Of a DNA stretch of 64,000 nucleotides, positions 44,990-53,545 are shown piece by piece; within the stretch, counting starts at the first letter, position 1, and the number at the start of each line of letters is the position of its first letter. The translations under genes and the position numbers were made by a program. The DNA is from Planctomycetota bacterium (GTDB lineage Bacteria; Planctomycetota; UBA1135; UBA2386), in assembly GCA_016795295.1 (NCBI GenBank), contig JAEUHP010000205.1, positions 62,001 through 126,000 on the forward strand. The letters run 5' to 3'. The notes beneath the pieces were generated by a model that did no database searches, was not told where the DNA came from, and worked only from the letters and a program-made list of their open reading frames with translations.

Positions 44990-46699
44990 TCAGCCACCCG
45001 GCGCAGCGCGGCCCGGCAGCTTCACCCAGCCCGGGCGCGACAGGTCCAGCGAACGCCGCGACAGGTCGTTCGCCAGCTCGACGTCGACGTGCCAATGTTT
45101 GCCGCGGCGGTGCACCCGCTGCACGCAGCACAGCCCGACACGCGGCACCTGCAGCCAGTCGCCCCGTTGCACGGGAGCCCCGTCGGCGGGCTCGACCGCG
45201 TCGGGGCGCGCGGTGCGCACCGTGCGCGGCGGCGGCAGGTGTGCCGCGCGCCACGCCTCCGGGTCGGTGCAGACGTCGCAGCTCCCGCAGTTCTCGGGCC
45301 CGTCGTCGCTGCCGAAGTGGCTGTGGATCGTGTGCTTTCGGCACCCGGGTTCGGTGGCGTAGCGCACCATGCGCAGCAGCGCGCGCAGGTCGTGCTGGCG
45401 TTTCGCCATCGGGAACCACGCCTCGAGCTCGTCGCCGTTGGGGGTGCGCAGCACCCTGAGGTCGCGACCCGGCTCGCCGCTGAGGCAGCCGCCATGGCGT
45501 AAAAGCCGCAGCACCGTGTCGATGCGCCCGTCGCGCCGCTGCCGGGGCAGGAACCGTTCGCGCAGCGAGTCGGCATCCTCAACGTGCGCCGCGTCGCCGA
45601 GCCCGTGCAGGTGCTGAACCACCAGCGTCGCCAGTTCGGCCTCGGGATTGGCCCAGGTGATGAAGTCGCGCTGGATCTCGAGATCTTCGGCGCGGTAGAG
45701 CAGGGCACACACCGAACCGAGGCCGTCGCGGCCAGCGCGGCCGACTTCCTGGTAGTAGGCCTCCAGCGTGCGCGGCAACTGCCAGTGCACGATGGCGCGC
45801 AGGTTCGGCTGGTCGACGCCCATGCCGAACGCAGGGGTGGCGAGCATCAGCGCCGTGTCGCTCGCGACGAAGCGCTGCTGCTGCGTGCGCCGTTCGTGCG
45901 CCGACAATTCGCCGTGGTAGAGCAGCGGTCGGTAGCCGGCGCGCAACAGGCGCGTCTCCAGCCGCAACAGGTCTTGTATCAGCGCGCCGTAGACGATCGC
46001 CGGGCCGCCGGTGCGCTGCAGCACGGTTTCGAGTGCGGCGAACTTGGTGTCTTCGTCGGGAGTGTCGTGGACCTCCAGAAACAGGTTGTCGCGGGCGATG
46101 CCGGTGCGGAACACCGGGCTGGCCGGCAGCCGCAGCACCCGTTGGATCTCGGCTTGGACTTCCGGTGTGGCGGTGGCGGTGAGAGCGAGGCACGGCACCT
46201 CGCCCAGTTCGGCGCGCAGGGCCCCGAGTTGCAGGTAGTCCGGGCGGAAGTCGTGGCCCCACTGCGACAGGCAGTGCGCTTCGTCGACGGCGAGGCGGGT
46301 GACGCCGAGGGCTTGCAGTTGGGCGCGGAACTCCGGCACGCGGAACCGTTCGGGCGTGACGTAGAGCAGCCGCACCTCGCCACTCTGGGCGGCCGCGAGG
46401 CGGCGCCGGCGTTCGCCGGCTTCGAGCTGGCTGTGGATGCAGGTCGCCGGCAAGCCGCGCCGCTGCAGGGCCGCTGTCTGATCGTCCATCAGTGCGATCA
46501 GGGGCGACACCACCAGGGTGAGGCCAGAGCCGACCAGCGCGGGCAGTTGGTAACACAGCGACTTGCCGTCGCCGGTGGCCATCACGACCAAGCCGCTGCC
46601 GCCGCCGAGGAAGTGCTCGACCACTGCCTGCTGCAGGCCGCGAAACGCTGGGAAGCCGAAGTGCAGCTGCAGCGCTGCGTGCAGGTCGGGAGTGGTCAC
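44990..46699 (-). CDS. RecQ-type ATP-dependent DNA helicase
   Basis: 569 residues from a GTG. Walker A reads ATGDGKS (41-47) where RecQ usually has TGGGKS. DEAH box with the aromatic-rich loop is VDEAHCLSQWGHDFRPDY. Motif VI is QEVGRAGRDG. The zinc site has four cysteines in CRKHTIHSHFGSDDGPENCGSCDVC. After the zinc site there is no HRDC domain; the last 75 residues (about 495-569) are a short beta domain with basic patches. It unwinds DNA 3' to 5' in repair or recombination. It lies 31 bases after the DUF1552 gene. Confidence 0.92.
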   Translation of the reverse strand: MTTPDLHAALQLHFGFPAFRGLQQAVVEHFLGGGSGLVVMATGDGKSLCYQLPALVGSGLTLVVSPLIALMDDQTAALQRRGLPATCIHSQLEAGERRRRLAAAQSGEVRLLYVTPERFRVPEFRAQLQALGVTRLAVDEAHCLSQWGHDFRPDYLQLGALRAELGEVPCLALTATATPEVQAEIQRVLRLPASPVFRTGIARDNLFLEVHDTPDEDTKFAALETVLQRTGGPAIVYGALIQDLLRLETRLLRAGYRPLLYHGELSAHERRTQQQRFVASDTALMLATPAFGMGVDQPNLRAIVHWQLPRTLEAYYQEVGRAGRDGLGSVCALLYRAEDLEIQRDFITWANPEAELATLVVQHLHGLGDAAHVEDADSLRERFLPRQRRDGRIDTVLRLLRHGGCLSGEPGRDLRVLRTPNGDELEAWFPMAKRQHDLRALLRMVRYATEPGCRKHTIHSHFGSDDGPENCGSCDVCTDPEAWRAAHLPPPRTVRTARPDAVEPADGAPVQRGDWLQVPRVGLCCVQRVHRRGKHWHVDVELANDLSRRSLDLSRPGWVKLPGRAAPGG

Positions 46700-46730
46700 G
46701 GCGTGGCCAAGGCACTGGAACCGGAGCGGG

Positions 46731-48038
46731 TCACCACAGCGGCGTGTCCGCGTCGCCGAAGCGTTCGGCGGTGACGCCGAGCCGTTGCAGCAGCAGCAGC
46801 CACAGCCGGCACAGCGGCGTGTCGTTGGCGTGGGTGAGCAGCCGCCCCTGCGGCAGCCCCAAGGCGCGGCCACCCGCCAACAGCACTGGCAGGTCGTGCG
46901 GGCTGTGCGCGTTGCCGTCGCGCATGGCACTCGCCAGCACCACCATGGTGTGGTCCAGCACGGTGCCCTCGCCTTCTGGAATCGCGGCCAGCTTGTCGAG
47001 GAAGCTGCGGAAACGCTCGACGTGCCAGCGGTTGATCCGGCGGTAGGCTTCCTGCTTGTCGGCCTTGCCTTCGTGGTGCGAGAACTCGTGGAAGCCGCCG
47101 GCGCAGCCGTCGACGAAGGAGAAATTGCGGCCGGAGACTTCGTTGGCCAGCAAGAACGTGACCACCCGCGTGCTGTCGGTGGCGAACGCCCAGGCGATCA
47201 GGTCGGTCATCTGCTCGACGTGGGTCGGGTAGTCCGCCGGCACGCCAGCGGGTGGGGCGGCCGGGTCGGGCGGCGCTGCGCCGGATGCCGTGGCGTTCGC
47301 CTTGGCCGCTGCTGCGGCGGTGATCCGCCGTTCGAGGGCGTGCACGGCTTCGAGGTAGGCGTCGAGCTGCTGCCGGTCGCGTGCCGGCAGGTTGCTGCGC
47401 AGGCGGCGGGCCTCCGCGGTCACCAGGTCGAGCACCTGGCGCTGGCCCGGGTCGGTGCTCTGGCGGCGCAGCCCGCACAGGCGGTCGAACACCCGCCGCG
47501 GCACGATCTCCTTCGGCACCGGCCGGTCCGGGGCGGCCCAGGCCAGGTTGCCGCCGTAGACGGTCGAATAGCCCATGTCCTCGACCGGATAGATCGGATC
47601 GCAGCCGAGTTCGAGGGACGGCAGCAGCGTCTGGGCGCCGAGCTGCTGGGCCGCGAGCTGGTCGCACGACACGCCGTTCCACAGATCGCGGCCGCCGGTG
47701 CGACGGATCGTGGCGCCGGTGAGCAGCGGCGCCACCTTGGCGTAGTGGCCGTCGCCAGTGAAGCTGCCGCGGTTGGCGAGGCCGGTGAGCACCGACGTGA
47801 CCGCTTGTCGTGGGCCGAGTGCGGCGAGGCTGAACGACGGCTCATACCCGCCGCCCGGCTGCGCGGTCGGCTGCCAGGCGGCTGGCAGCACCCCGTTCGG
47901 CATCACCAGGATCGCCAGGCGGCGCGGTGGCGCCACCGGATGCTTGCTTCGCGCTGCCAGCGCTTCGAGCCACGGCAAGCCGAGCCAGCAACCAGTGCCG
48001 CGCAGGAATGCGCGCCGGGTCTGGGTGGGGTGATTCAT
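46731..48038 (-). CDS. DUF1552 protein with twin-arginine signal
   Basis: 435 residues. The N-terminus MNHPTQTRRAFLRGTGCWLG is a Tat signal. The DUF1552 family is recognised from its length, the MPNGVLPAAW opening, SFVDGCAGGFHEFSHH, INRWHVERFRSFLDKL and MVVLASAMRDGNAHSPHDLPVLLAGG. The family occurs almost only in planctomycetes and relatives and has no known activity. The histidines and MRDGNxHxxxxLPxLLAG resemble DUF1501 and sulfatase-like folds. Its start overlaps the stop of the DUF1592 gene (ATGA), so both are made together. Confidence 0.93.
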   Translation of the reverse strand: MNHPTQTRRAFLRGTGCWLGLPWLEALAARSKHPVAPPRRLAILVMPNGVLPAAWQPTAQPGGGYEPSFSLAALGPRQAVTSVLTGLANRGSFTGDGHYAKVAPLLTGATIRRTGGRDLWNGVSCDQLAAQQLGAQTLLPSLELGCDPIYPVEDMGYSTVYGGNLAWAAPDRPVPKEIVPRRVFDRLCGLRRQSTDPGQRQVLDLVTAEARRLRSNLPARDRQQLDAYLEAVHALERRITAAAAAKANATASGAAPPDPAAPPAGVPADYPTHVEQMTDLIAWAFATDSTRVVTFLLANEVSGRNFSFVDGCAGGFHEFSHHEGKADKQEAYRRINRWHVERFRSFLDKLAAIPEGEGTVLDHTMVVLASAMRDGNAHSPHDLPVLLAGGRALGLPQGRLLTHANDTPLCRLWLLLLQRLGVTAERFGDADTPLW

Positions 48039-49858
48039 CGCGGGGCTCCGGAAGTGCGGTGGGTGAACAGTGGGGAAGCGAGCGCGGCACCGAGCAAGGC
48101 CGACCAGCGGTCCCCGCCAGCACGCGTCGCCGCGACGATCGCCTGCAGTTCCGCTTCGTCGCTGGGCCACAGCGGCCGGCCGCTGGCGAACACCAGCAGG
48201 TGTTTGGCGAAGCTGCGCACGAACTCGTGCTCTTGCGCGCGCAGCAGTTGCTGCAGACCTTGCGGGCCGCGCACCGCGGTGCCGTTCGGCATCGGCACCA
48301 GGTCGTCGATCGGCTGGCCGTGCAACTCGGTGCGCCACTGGCCCAGCACGTCGAAGTTCTCGAGCAACAGCCCGAACGGGTCCATGACTGCGTGGCAGGT
48401 GGCACAGCGGCGGTCGCGGCGGTGCTGTTCGAGTTGCTCGCGCAGCGACCGGTTGCCGACCGGCGTGTCGTCTGCTGGCAGCGTGCCGGCTCCGGGCGGG
48501 GCCGGGGGCACCGGTCGGTCCAGCAGCACTTCCAGCACATAGCGGCCGCGCCGCACCGGGCTGGTGCGCAACGGCAGCGAACTGCTCATCAGGAACGCGC
48601 CCATGCCGAGCACGCCGCGCCGGCGGTCGTCGGGCAGGGCCACGCGCTGCAGGCCAGAGCCCTCGGGGGCGGGCAGGCCGTAGAGTTTGGCCAGCGTGGG
48701 GTCCACGTGGGTGAAGTCGGCGGTGAGCAGCACCGTGACCGGCAGGTCTTCGGCGACCAGGGCCTGCGCCAGCCGCAGCACCTCTTCGCGCAGGTTCGGC
48801 CGCAGCGAGTGGTTCCAGATCTGCGGGTAGCGGCGGAAGTCGGCGTTGCTGTCGAGCACCAGATGGGCACGCAGCCACTGGTCGAAGAACGTCTCGGCCA
48901 GCGCGCGGCCGCCGTCGGCCGCCAGCAGGCGCATGGCGTGCGCGAGCCGCACCGCGGGGTCGGCCAAGGTGCCCGCCGCGGCGGCTTTGCCGAGTTCGGC
49001 GTCCGGTGGGCCTGCGGCGCACAAATAGGCGAGGCGCACGGCGAGTTCGTGGCCGTCGAGGGGGGCGCCGGCGCTGGGCATGCCGGTTTCGACGCGGAAC
49101 AAGAACGACGGCGCCAGCAGCACCGACTGCAGCAGCGCGTCGAGCACGGCGTCGGCGTTGGCACCGTCGGCGCGCCGCGCGGCGGCCAGGGCCACGCGTG
49201 CTTCGACTTCGGCCGCCGTGGCAGGCCTGCGGAAGGCTCTGGCCAGCCACTGCGGCAGGGCGGCTTCGAGCGGCAGCTCGGCGGGCCAGCACGCACTGCG
49301 CGCGGCCGGGCTCGCCAGCACCGCGCGGCTCACCGCGGCCGCCGCGGCGGCGTACTGTTCGAAGCAAAGCGGCGACAGGGCGCGACCATCGCCCAGGTTG
49401 TCGAACCCGTGCACGATCGGATCCTCGGGCAGCAGGTCGGCCGGCGGTGGTTCGACGCCGAACACGGCGCGCACCGAAGCCCCGTATTCGCGGCGTGACA
49501 GGCGGCGCAGGGTCGGTTGTCCGGCATCCGCGGGGGCGGGCCAGGCGGCGCCGAACAACAAGGAGAGATCGCGCCGGGCGGCGGCGTCGGGCGCAGGTTC
49601 GTCGGCCGGGGGCATGGTGCCCGCACGCACGGCGGCGAAGGCACGTTCGAGCGCGGCCGCACCCTGTGAGCCTGCTGCCTGGGGGGTGGCGAACACCACC
49701 TCGAAGTCGAGGTCGCGCTCGGCATCCACGCCCAGGTGGCAGGCGCCGCAGTGCTGCACCACCAACTGCGGGGTCGCCGCAGGCCGGTCTTGCGGCCGCG
49801 CCGAGCCCACACAGAGGAGCGAGCAGGCGACCACGAGGTTGTGCGGCAGGGCGACCAC
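48035..49858 (-). CDS. DUF1592-family cytochrome-like protein (PSD domains)
   Basis: 607 residues from a GTG. After a signal peptide, the haem motif CGACH (C37, C40, H41) is present, and a second CATCH lies in the C-terminal part (RRCATCHAVMDPFG). Between them are the planctomycete domains usually listed as DUF1587, DUF1595, DUF1592, DUF1588 and DUF1585: LRRLSRREYGASVRAVFG, LFRVETG, HELAVRLAYL, FFDQWLRAHLVLDSNADFRRY, RRGVLGMGAFLM and FGLLLENFDVLGQWRTE. It is probably an exported oxidoreductase or lyase acting on polymers together with the DUF1552 protein. TACGCT ends seven bases before the GTG. Confidence 0.93.
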   Translation of the reverse strand: MVALPHNLVVACSLLCVGSARPQDRPAATPQLVVQHCGACHLGVDAERDLDFEVVFATPQAAGSQGAAALERAFAAVRAGTMPPADEPAPDAAARRDLSLLFGAAWPAPADAGQPTLRRLSRREYGASVRAVFGVEPPPADLLPEDPIVHGFDNLGDGRALSPLCFEQYAAAAAAVSRAVLASPAARSACWPAELPLEAALPQWLARAFRRPATAAEVEARVALAAARRADGANADAVLDALLQSVLLAPSFLFRVETGMPSAGAPLDGHELAVRLAYLCAAGPPDAELGKAAAAGTLADPAVRLAHAMRLLAADGGRALAETFFDQWLRAHLVLDSNADFRRYPQIWNHSLRPNLREEVLRLAQALVAEDLPVTVLLTADFTHVDPTLAKLYGLPAPEGSGLQRVALPDDRRRGVLGMGAFLMSSSLPLRTSPVRRGRYVLEVLLDRPVPPAPPGAGTLPADDTPVGNRSLREQLEQHRRDRRCATCHAVMDPFGLLLENFDVLGQWRTELHGQPIDDLVPMPNGTAVRGPQGLQQLLRAQEHEFVRSFAKHLLVFASGRPLWPSDEAELQAIVAATRAGGDRWSALLGAALASPLFTHRTSGAPR

Positions 49859-49865
49859 GGCGCAC

Positions 49866-49871
49866 AGCGTA
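49866..49871 (-). promoter_or_regulatory. -10-like element TACGCT of the DUF1592-DUF1552 operon
   Basis: Minus strand CGGCTACGCT, seven bases before the GTG start. This supports the GTG as a genuine start with a leaderless mRNA. Confidence 0.5.
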
Positions 49872-49890
49872 GCCGATTGCCGCTGCGGCC

Positions 49891-51372
49891 TCACCAAGGT
49901 GCGTGGCTCGGCCGCAGCCGCTGCCAGGCGAACGAGCCAAAGCCGCCGAGCAGCGTGGCGCCGCTGCTGAGGCAACCGCGCCACGGCCACGCCAGTTCGA
50001 ACCAATGCGGCAACACCCAGAACACCAGTGCCACCGTCACCAGGCCTGCCAGTGCGCCGAATGCGGCATGCCGCGGCCCGCACGCCGGCGACAGGGACAA
50101 GCCGAACAGGCCGAGGATCACGCCGGTGGTGACCGTGGCGATGCCGAGCACCTGGTTGACCACCGCGGCGCCACCGCCGAAGTCGCCGAGTGCCACCGCC
50201 ACCTGCAGGCCGCCGAAGCCCAGCGTCGCCCAGCGCGCCGCGCGCAGTTGCCAGACCGCATCGTCCGCGCGGCCGCTCCAGGGCACCAGGAAGTCGTGCA
50301 CCAGCGCACTCGCCGACGCCGACAGCGAACTCGACAACGTCGACATCGCCGCGGCGAACAGGGCGCCGAGCACCAGGCCGCGCAGGCCGCTCGGCAGGTG
50401 GTGCACCAGAAAGTGCGGGAACACCTGGTCGCCGCGCGCGAACGGCTCTGCCGGCGGGTGGGCCGCGTAGTACTGCGACAGCCCGAGCCCGAGCACCAGG
50501 AACAGCGCGAACTGCAGCAGCACCACCGGCCCGCTCCAGAGCACCGCGCGCTGCGCGTCGCGGGTGGTGCGCGCACTGAGCACGCGCTGCACCACCAGAT
50601 GGTCGACGCCGTGGGTGCCGAGCGACAGCAGGGCGCCGCCGAACACGCCGGCCCACACGGTGTAGGGATTCGCCAGATCGAACCCCCAGTCGAGCACGCG
50701 AAAATCGGGTGCCGACGCCGCCGTGGCGAGCGCCGTGCCGAGCCCTTCGGGCAACGCGCCGTGCAGCACCCACAACGCCGCGCCGGCGCCCAGCAGGTAG
50801 ATCCCGAACTGCACCACGTCGGTCCAGACCACCGCGCGCAGGCCGCCGAACACCGTGTAGGCGAGCGTCACCAGTGCGGTCGCCGCGACCGCGGTCGCCT
50901 GGTTGCAGGCGAGCAGGGTCTGCAGCACCACGGCGCACAGCCACAGCCGCAGCCCGTCCGCCACGGTGCGCGTCACCAGGAACAAGCCGCTGGCCAGCCG
51001 CTGCACCGTCCGACCACTGTGCCGCTGGAGCAGTTCGTAGGCGCTGCCGAGGGCGCCGGTGCGGAACCGTGGCACCAGCCAGTGCGCTGCCAGGGCGCGG
51101 CCGGCGAGGAACCCGAGCGGCAGTTGCAGGTAGCGCAGATCGCCGGTCGCAGAGGGCAGGCCTGCGCACGCGATGCCGGGCACCGACAGAAAGGTTGCCG
51201 TGCTGGTCTCGGTGGCGACGATCGACAGCAGCAGCGCCCACCATGGCAGGCCGCGGCCGCCGAGCAGGTAGTCCTGCGCCGAACGGTTGCCGCGGCCCAA
51301 CCAGCCGCCCAGCACCAACATCAGCAGCAGGTAGGTGCCGAGTACAACGAAGTCGAGCGCACCCACGGCCAT
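49891..51372 (-). CDS. Sodium:solute symporter (SSS family)
   Basis: 493 residues with about 13 membrane helices. Family motifs: SAQDYLLGGRGLPWWALLLSIVATETSTATFLSVPG, AYTVFGGLRAVVWTDVVQFGIYLLGA and LFAAAMSTLSSSLSASASALVHDF, which hold the sodium-binding serines of SSS carriers. It imports an organic solute with Na+. Divergence from murQ by only 27 bases suggests an amino sugar or related cell-wall compound, but the family also carries sialic acid and sugars. TATAGA lies six bases before the ATG on its strand. Confidence 0.9.
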   Translation of the reverse strand: MAVGALDFVVLGTYLLLMLVLGGWLGRGNRSAQDYLLGGRGLPWWALLLSIVATETSTATFLSVPGIACAGLPSATGDLRYLQLPLGFLAGRALAAHWLVPRFRTGALGSAYELLQRHSGRTVQRLASGLFLVTRTVADGLRLWLCAVVLQTLLACNQATAVAATALVTLAYTVFGGLRAVVWTDVVQFGIYLLGAGAALWVLHGALPEGLGTALATAASAPDFRVLDWGFDLANPYTVWAGVFGGALLSLGTHGVDHLVVQRVLSARTTRDAQRAVLWSGPVVLLQFALFLVLGLGLSQYYAAHPPAEPFARGDQVFPHFLVHHLPSGLRGLVLGALFAAAMSTLSSSLSASASALVHDFLVPWSGRADDAVWQLRAARWATLGFGGLQVAVALGDFGGGAAVVNQVLGIATVTTGVILGLFGLSLSPACGPRHAAFGALAGLVTVALVFWVLPHWFELAWPWRGCLSSGATLLGGFGSFAWQRLRPSHAPW

Positions 51373-51378
51373 GCCGGC

Positions 51379-51386
51379 TCTATACT
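51379..51386. promoter_or_regulatory. Shared divergent -10-like element between the symporter gene and murQ
   Basis: TCTATACT holds TATACT (plus, 51381-51386), 13 bases before the murQ ATG. Read on the other strand it holds TATAGA (51379-51384), six bases before the symporter ATG. The whole intergenic space is 27 bases, so the two promoters must overlap. Confidence 0.5.
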
Positions 51387-51399
51387 CGCAGGCCTTGCC

Positions 51400-52308
51400 A
51401 TGACCAAACCGGATCTCGCGGCGCTGTCCACCGAGGCCAGGAACCCGCGCACCCACGAGCTCGACGCCCTGCCGACCGCCGACCTGCTGGCGATCATGCA
51501 CGACGAAGACCGGGCGGCGGTCGCGGCCGTGGGCACCGTGCTGCCGCGCATCGCCACGGCCGTCGACCAGATCGCCGAACGGCTGCGCAAGGGCGGCCGG
51601 TTGCTCTACGTCGGGGCTGGCACGTCGGGCCGCTTGGGCGTGCTCGACGCCGCCGAGTGCGGGCCGACGTTCTCCGCCGGCCCCGAGCAAGTGCAGGCGT
51701 TGATCGCGGGTGGTCCTGCGGCCCTGCTCGCCGCCGTCGAGGGTGCCGAAGACGACGCCGAGCGCGGTGCCCAGGACCTTGCGGCCCTGCGCCCTGGCCC
51801 GCACGACGCGGTGGTCGGCATCGCCGCCAGCGGCCGCACGCCCTACGTGCTCGGCGCCCTGCGCGCCGCAGCCAGCGCCGGTGCGCTGCGGATCGCCATC
51901 GTCTGCAACGCCGGTTCGCCGGTCGCCGCCGCCGCCGAACTGCCGATCGAGGTGCCGACCGGCGCCGAGGTGCTGACCGGCAGCACCCGCCTCAAAGCCG
52001 GCACCGCCACCAAGCTGGTGCTCAACATGCTGAGCACCGGCGCGTTCGTGCGCCGGCACAAGGTCTACGGCAACCTGATGGTCGACGTGCAGGCCAACAA
52101 CCAGAAGCTGCGCGCGCGCTGCGAACGCATGCTGGTGGCGGCGCTCGGCTGCGATCTGGCGACGGCGCAGCGTCTGCTCGCCGAGTGCGACGGTGAGGTC
52201 AAGACCGCGATCGTGGTCGGCCAGCGCGGCATCGCGCCCGCGGCGGCGCGCACGCTGCTGTTCCACTGCGAAGGCAGCGTGCGGGCCGTGCTGGAGCGGG
52301 AATCGTGA
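51400..52308 (+). CDS. murQ: N-acetylmuramic acid 6-phosphate etherase
   Basis: 302 residues. SIS-domain motif GAGTSGRLGVLDAAEC (72-87) with the catalytic Glu at 86 (E83 in E. coli numbering by family knowledge), IAASGRTPYVLGALRAA, LTGSTRLKAGTATKLVLNMLST and the C-terminal helix-hairpin region VDVQANNQKLRARCERM. The usual ECPPTF is ECGPTF here. The enzyme splits the lactyl ether of MurNAc-6-phosphate to GlcNAc-6-phosphate and D-lactate, a step of peptidoglycan recycling or uptake. Its stop overlaps the GTG of the MFS gene. Confidence 0.97.
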   Translation: MTKPDLAALSTEARNPRTHELDALPTADLLAIMHDEDRAAVAAVGTVLPRIATAVDQIAERLRKGGRLLYVGAGTSGRLGVLDAAECGPTFSAGPEQVQALIAGGPAALLAAVEGAEDDAERGAQDLAALRPGPHDAVVGIAASGRTPYVLGALRAAASAGALRIAIVCNAGSPVAAAAELPIEVPTGAEVLTGSTRLKAGTATKLVLNMLSTGAFVRRHKVYGNLMVDVQANNQKLRARCERMLVAALGCDLATAQRLLAECDGEVKTAIVVGQRGIAPAAARTLLFHCEGSVRAVLERES

Positions 52309-53483
52309 GCCGAGCGCGGCTGCCGCGCACCGTCTACGCGCTCGGCCTCGTTTCGTTCGCCACCGACCTCGCCAGCGAAATGGTGGTGCCGCTGCTGCCG
52401 GCGTTCTTGGCGGGCCTCGGCGGCGGCATGGTCGAACTCGGCCTCTTGCACGGCCTCGGCGAACTGGTGGTCGCCGGCCTGAAGATCGTGAGCGGGCGCT
52501 GGTCGGACCGGCAGCAGAAGCGCAAACCGTGGTTGGTGGTTGGCTACGGGCTCGCCGCGCTGATGCGCCCGGCGTTCGCGCTTTGCGCGACGCCGCTCCA
52601 GGCGGTGCTGGTGCGCAGCCTCGACCGCGTCGGCAAGGGCCTGCGCGCCGCCCCGCGCGATGCGCTGCTCACCGAAGTGGTGCCGGCCGACCGGCGCGGT
52701 GCCGCGTTCGGGGTGCAGCGTGCGTTCGACCACGCCGGCGCTTGTGGCGGCGCGCTGCTCGCCGCCTGGCTTCTGTGGCTCGGCTGCAGCGAACGGCAGG
52801 TGTTCGCCGCGGCCCTGGTGCCCGGCTTCGCCGCGCTGCTGGTGCTGTGGCTCTTGGTGCGCGAAGTGCCGGCGGCCGAAGTCCGTCCCACGCGGCCGGT
52901 CGTGCCGGCGGCCCCGGGCACCGTCGGACGCCTTGCGCCGCTGTGGCTCGTGGTGGTGCTCGCGGCGATGGCCGCCGCGGTCGATCTGTTCCTGCTGGCA
53001 CGCGCGCGCGAACTCGGGGTGCCACCCGCCGCGCTGCCGCTGTTGTGGGCGCTGCTGCACGTGGTGCGGGCGGGCTTCGCTGCGCCGCTCGGAGCGCTCT
53101 CGGACCGGCTCGGCCGGCGCGCGGTGCTCGGCACCGGGCTCCTGGTGCACACCGGAGTGATGGCCGGGTTCGCGCTGCTCGAAGGCTCGCCGTGGCTGTG
53201 GCCGTTGTTCGCGCTGCACGGGCTGCATGCGGCGTTCAGCGAAGGGGCCGAGCGCGGCCTGGTCGCGGACCTCAGCGGTGCCGACCGGCGCGGGGCGGTG
53301 TTCGGGCTGTTCCACGCGCTGCAGGGCGGGGGTGCCTTGGTGGGTGCGCTCTGGCTCGGGCTCGTGTGGGAGCGCGGCAGTGCGGCCTTGGCGTTCGGCG
53401 TGGCGGCGGGGCTGGCGCTGCTGGCCGCTGTGCTGCTGGCGTGGCTGGTGCCTGGGCGGCGCGCGGCGGCGGCCGGTTCCTGA
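52305..53483 (+). CDS. MFS transporter in the murQ operon
   Basis: 392 residues, about 12 helices, GTG start overlapping the murQ stop. MFS signatures: SGRWSDRQQKRKPWLVVGYGLAALMRP between helices 2 and 3, LVRSLDRVGKGLRAAPRDALLTEVVPADRRGAAFGVQRAFDHAGA, and the repeat LVADLSGADRRGAVFGLFHALQGGG in the second half. It resembles the DNA-associated family of bacterial MFS proteins with GKGLRxAPRDAL, often of unknown substrate. In this operon it could export or import MurNAc-derived compounds or anhydro-muropeptides, an inference from position. Confidence 0.85.
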   Translation: MSRARLPRTVYALGLVSFATDLASEMVVPLLPAFLAGLGGGMVELGLLHGLGELVVAGLKIVSGRWSDRQQKRKPWLVVGYGLAALMRPAFALCATPLQAVLVRSLDRVGKGLRAAPRDALLTEVVPADRRGAAFGVQRAFDHAGACGGALLAAWLLWLGCSERQVFAAALVPGFAALLVLWLLVREVPAAEVRPTRPVVPAAPGTVGRLAPLWLVVVLAAMAAAVDLFLLARARELGVPPAALPLLWALLHVVRAGFAAPLGALSDRLGRRAVLGTGLLVHTGVMAGFALLEGSPWLWPLFALHGLHAAFSEGAERGLVADLSGADRRGAVFGLFHALQGGGALVGALWLGLVWERGSAALAFGVAAGLALLAAVLLAWLVPGRRAAAAGS

Positions 53484-53545
53484 CCAGGGTCTCCAGGGTT
53501 CAGCTTGCTCTTGCCGCCGCGGCGTGCGCACTGCACAGTCCGCGC

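Noticed and set aside
51351-51386. A classical -35 for murQ
   Set aside because: No TTGNNN lies 16-18 bases before TATACT; the region codes for the first residues of the symporter on the other strand.
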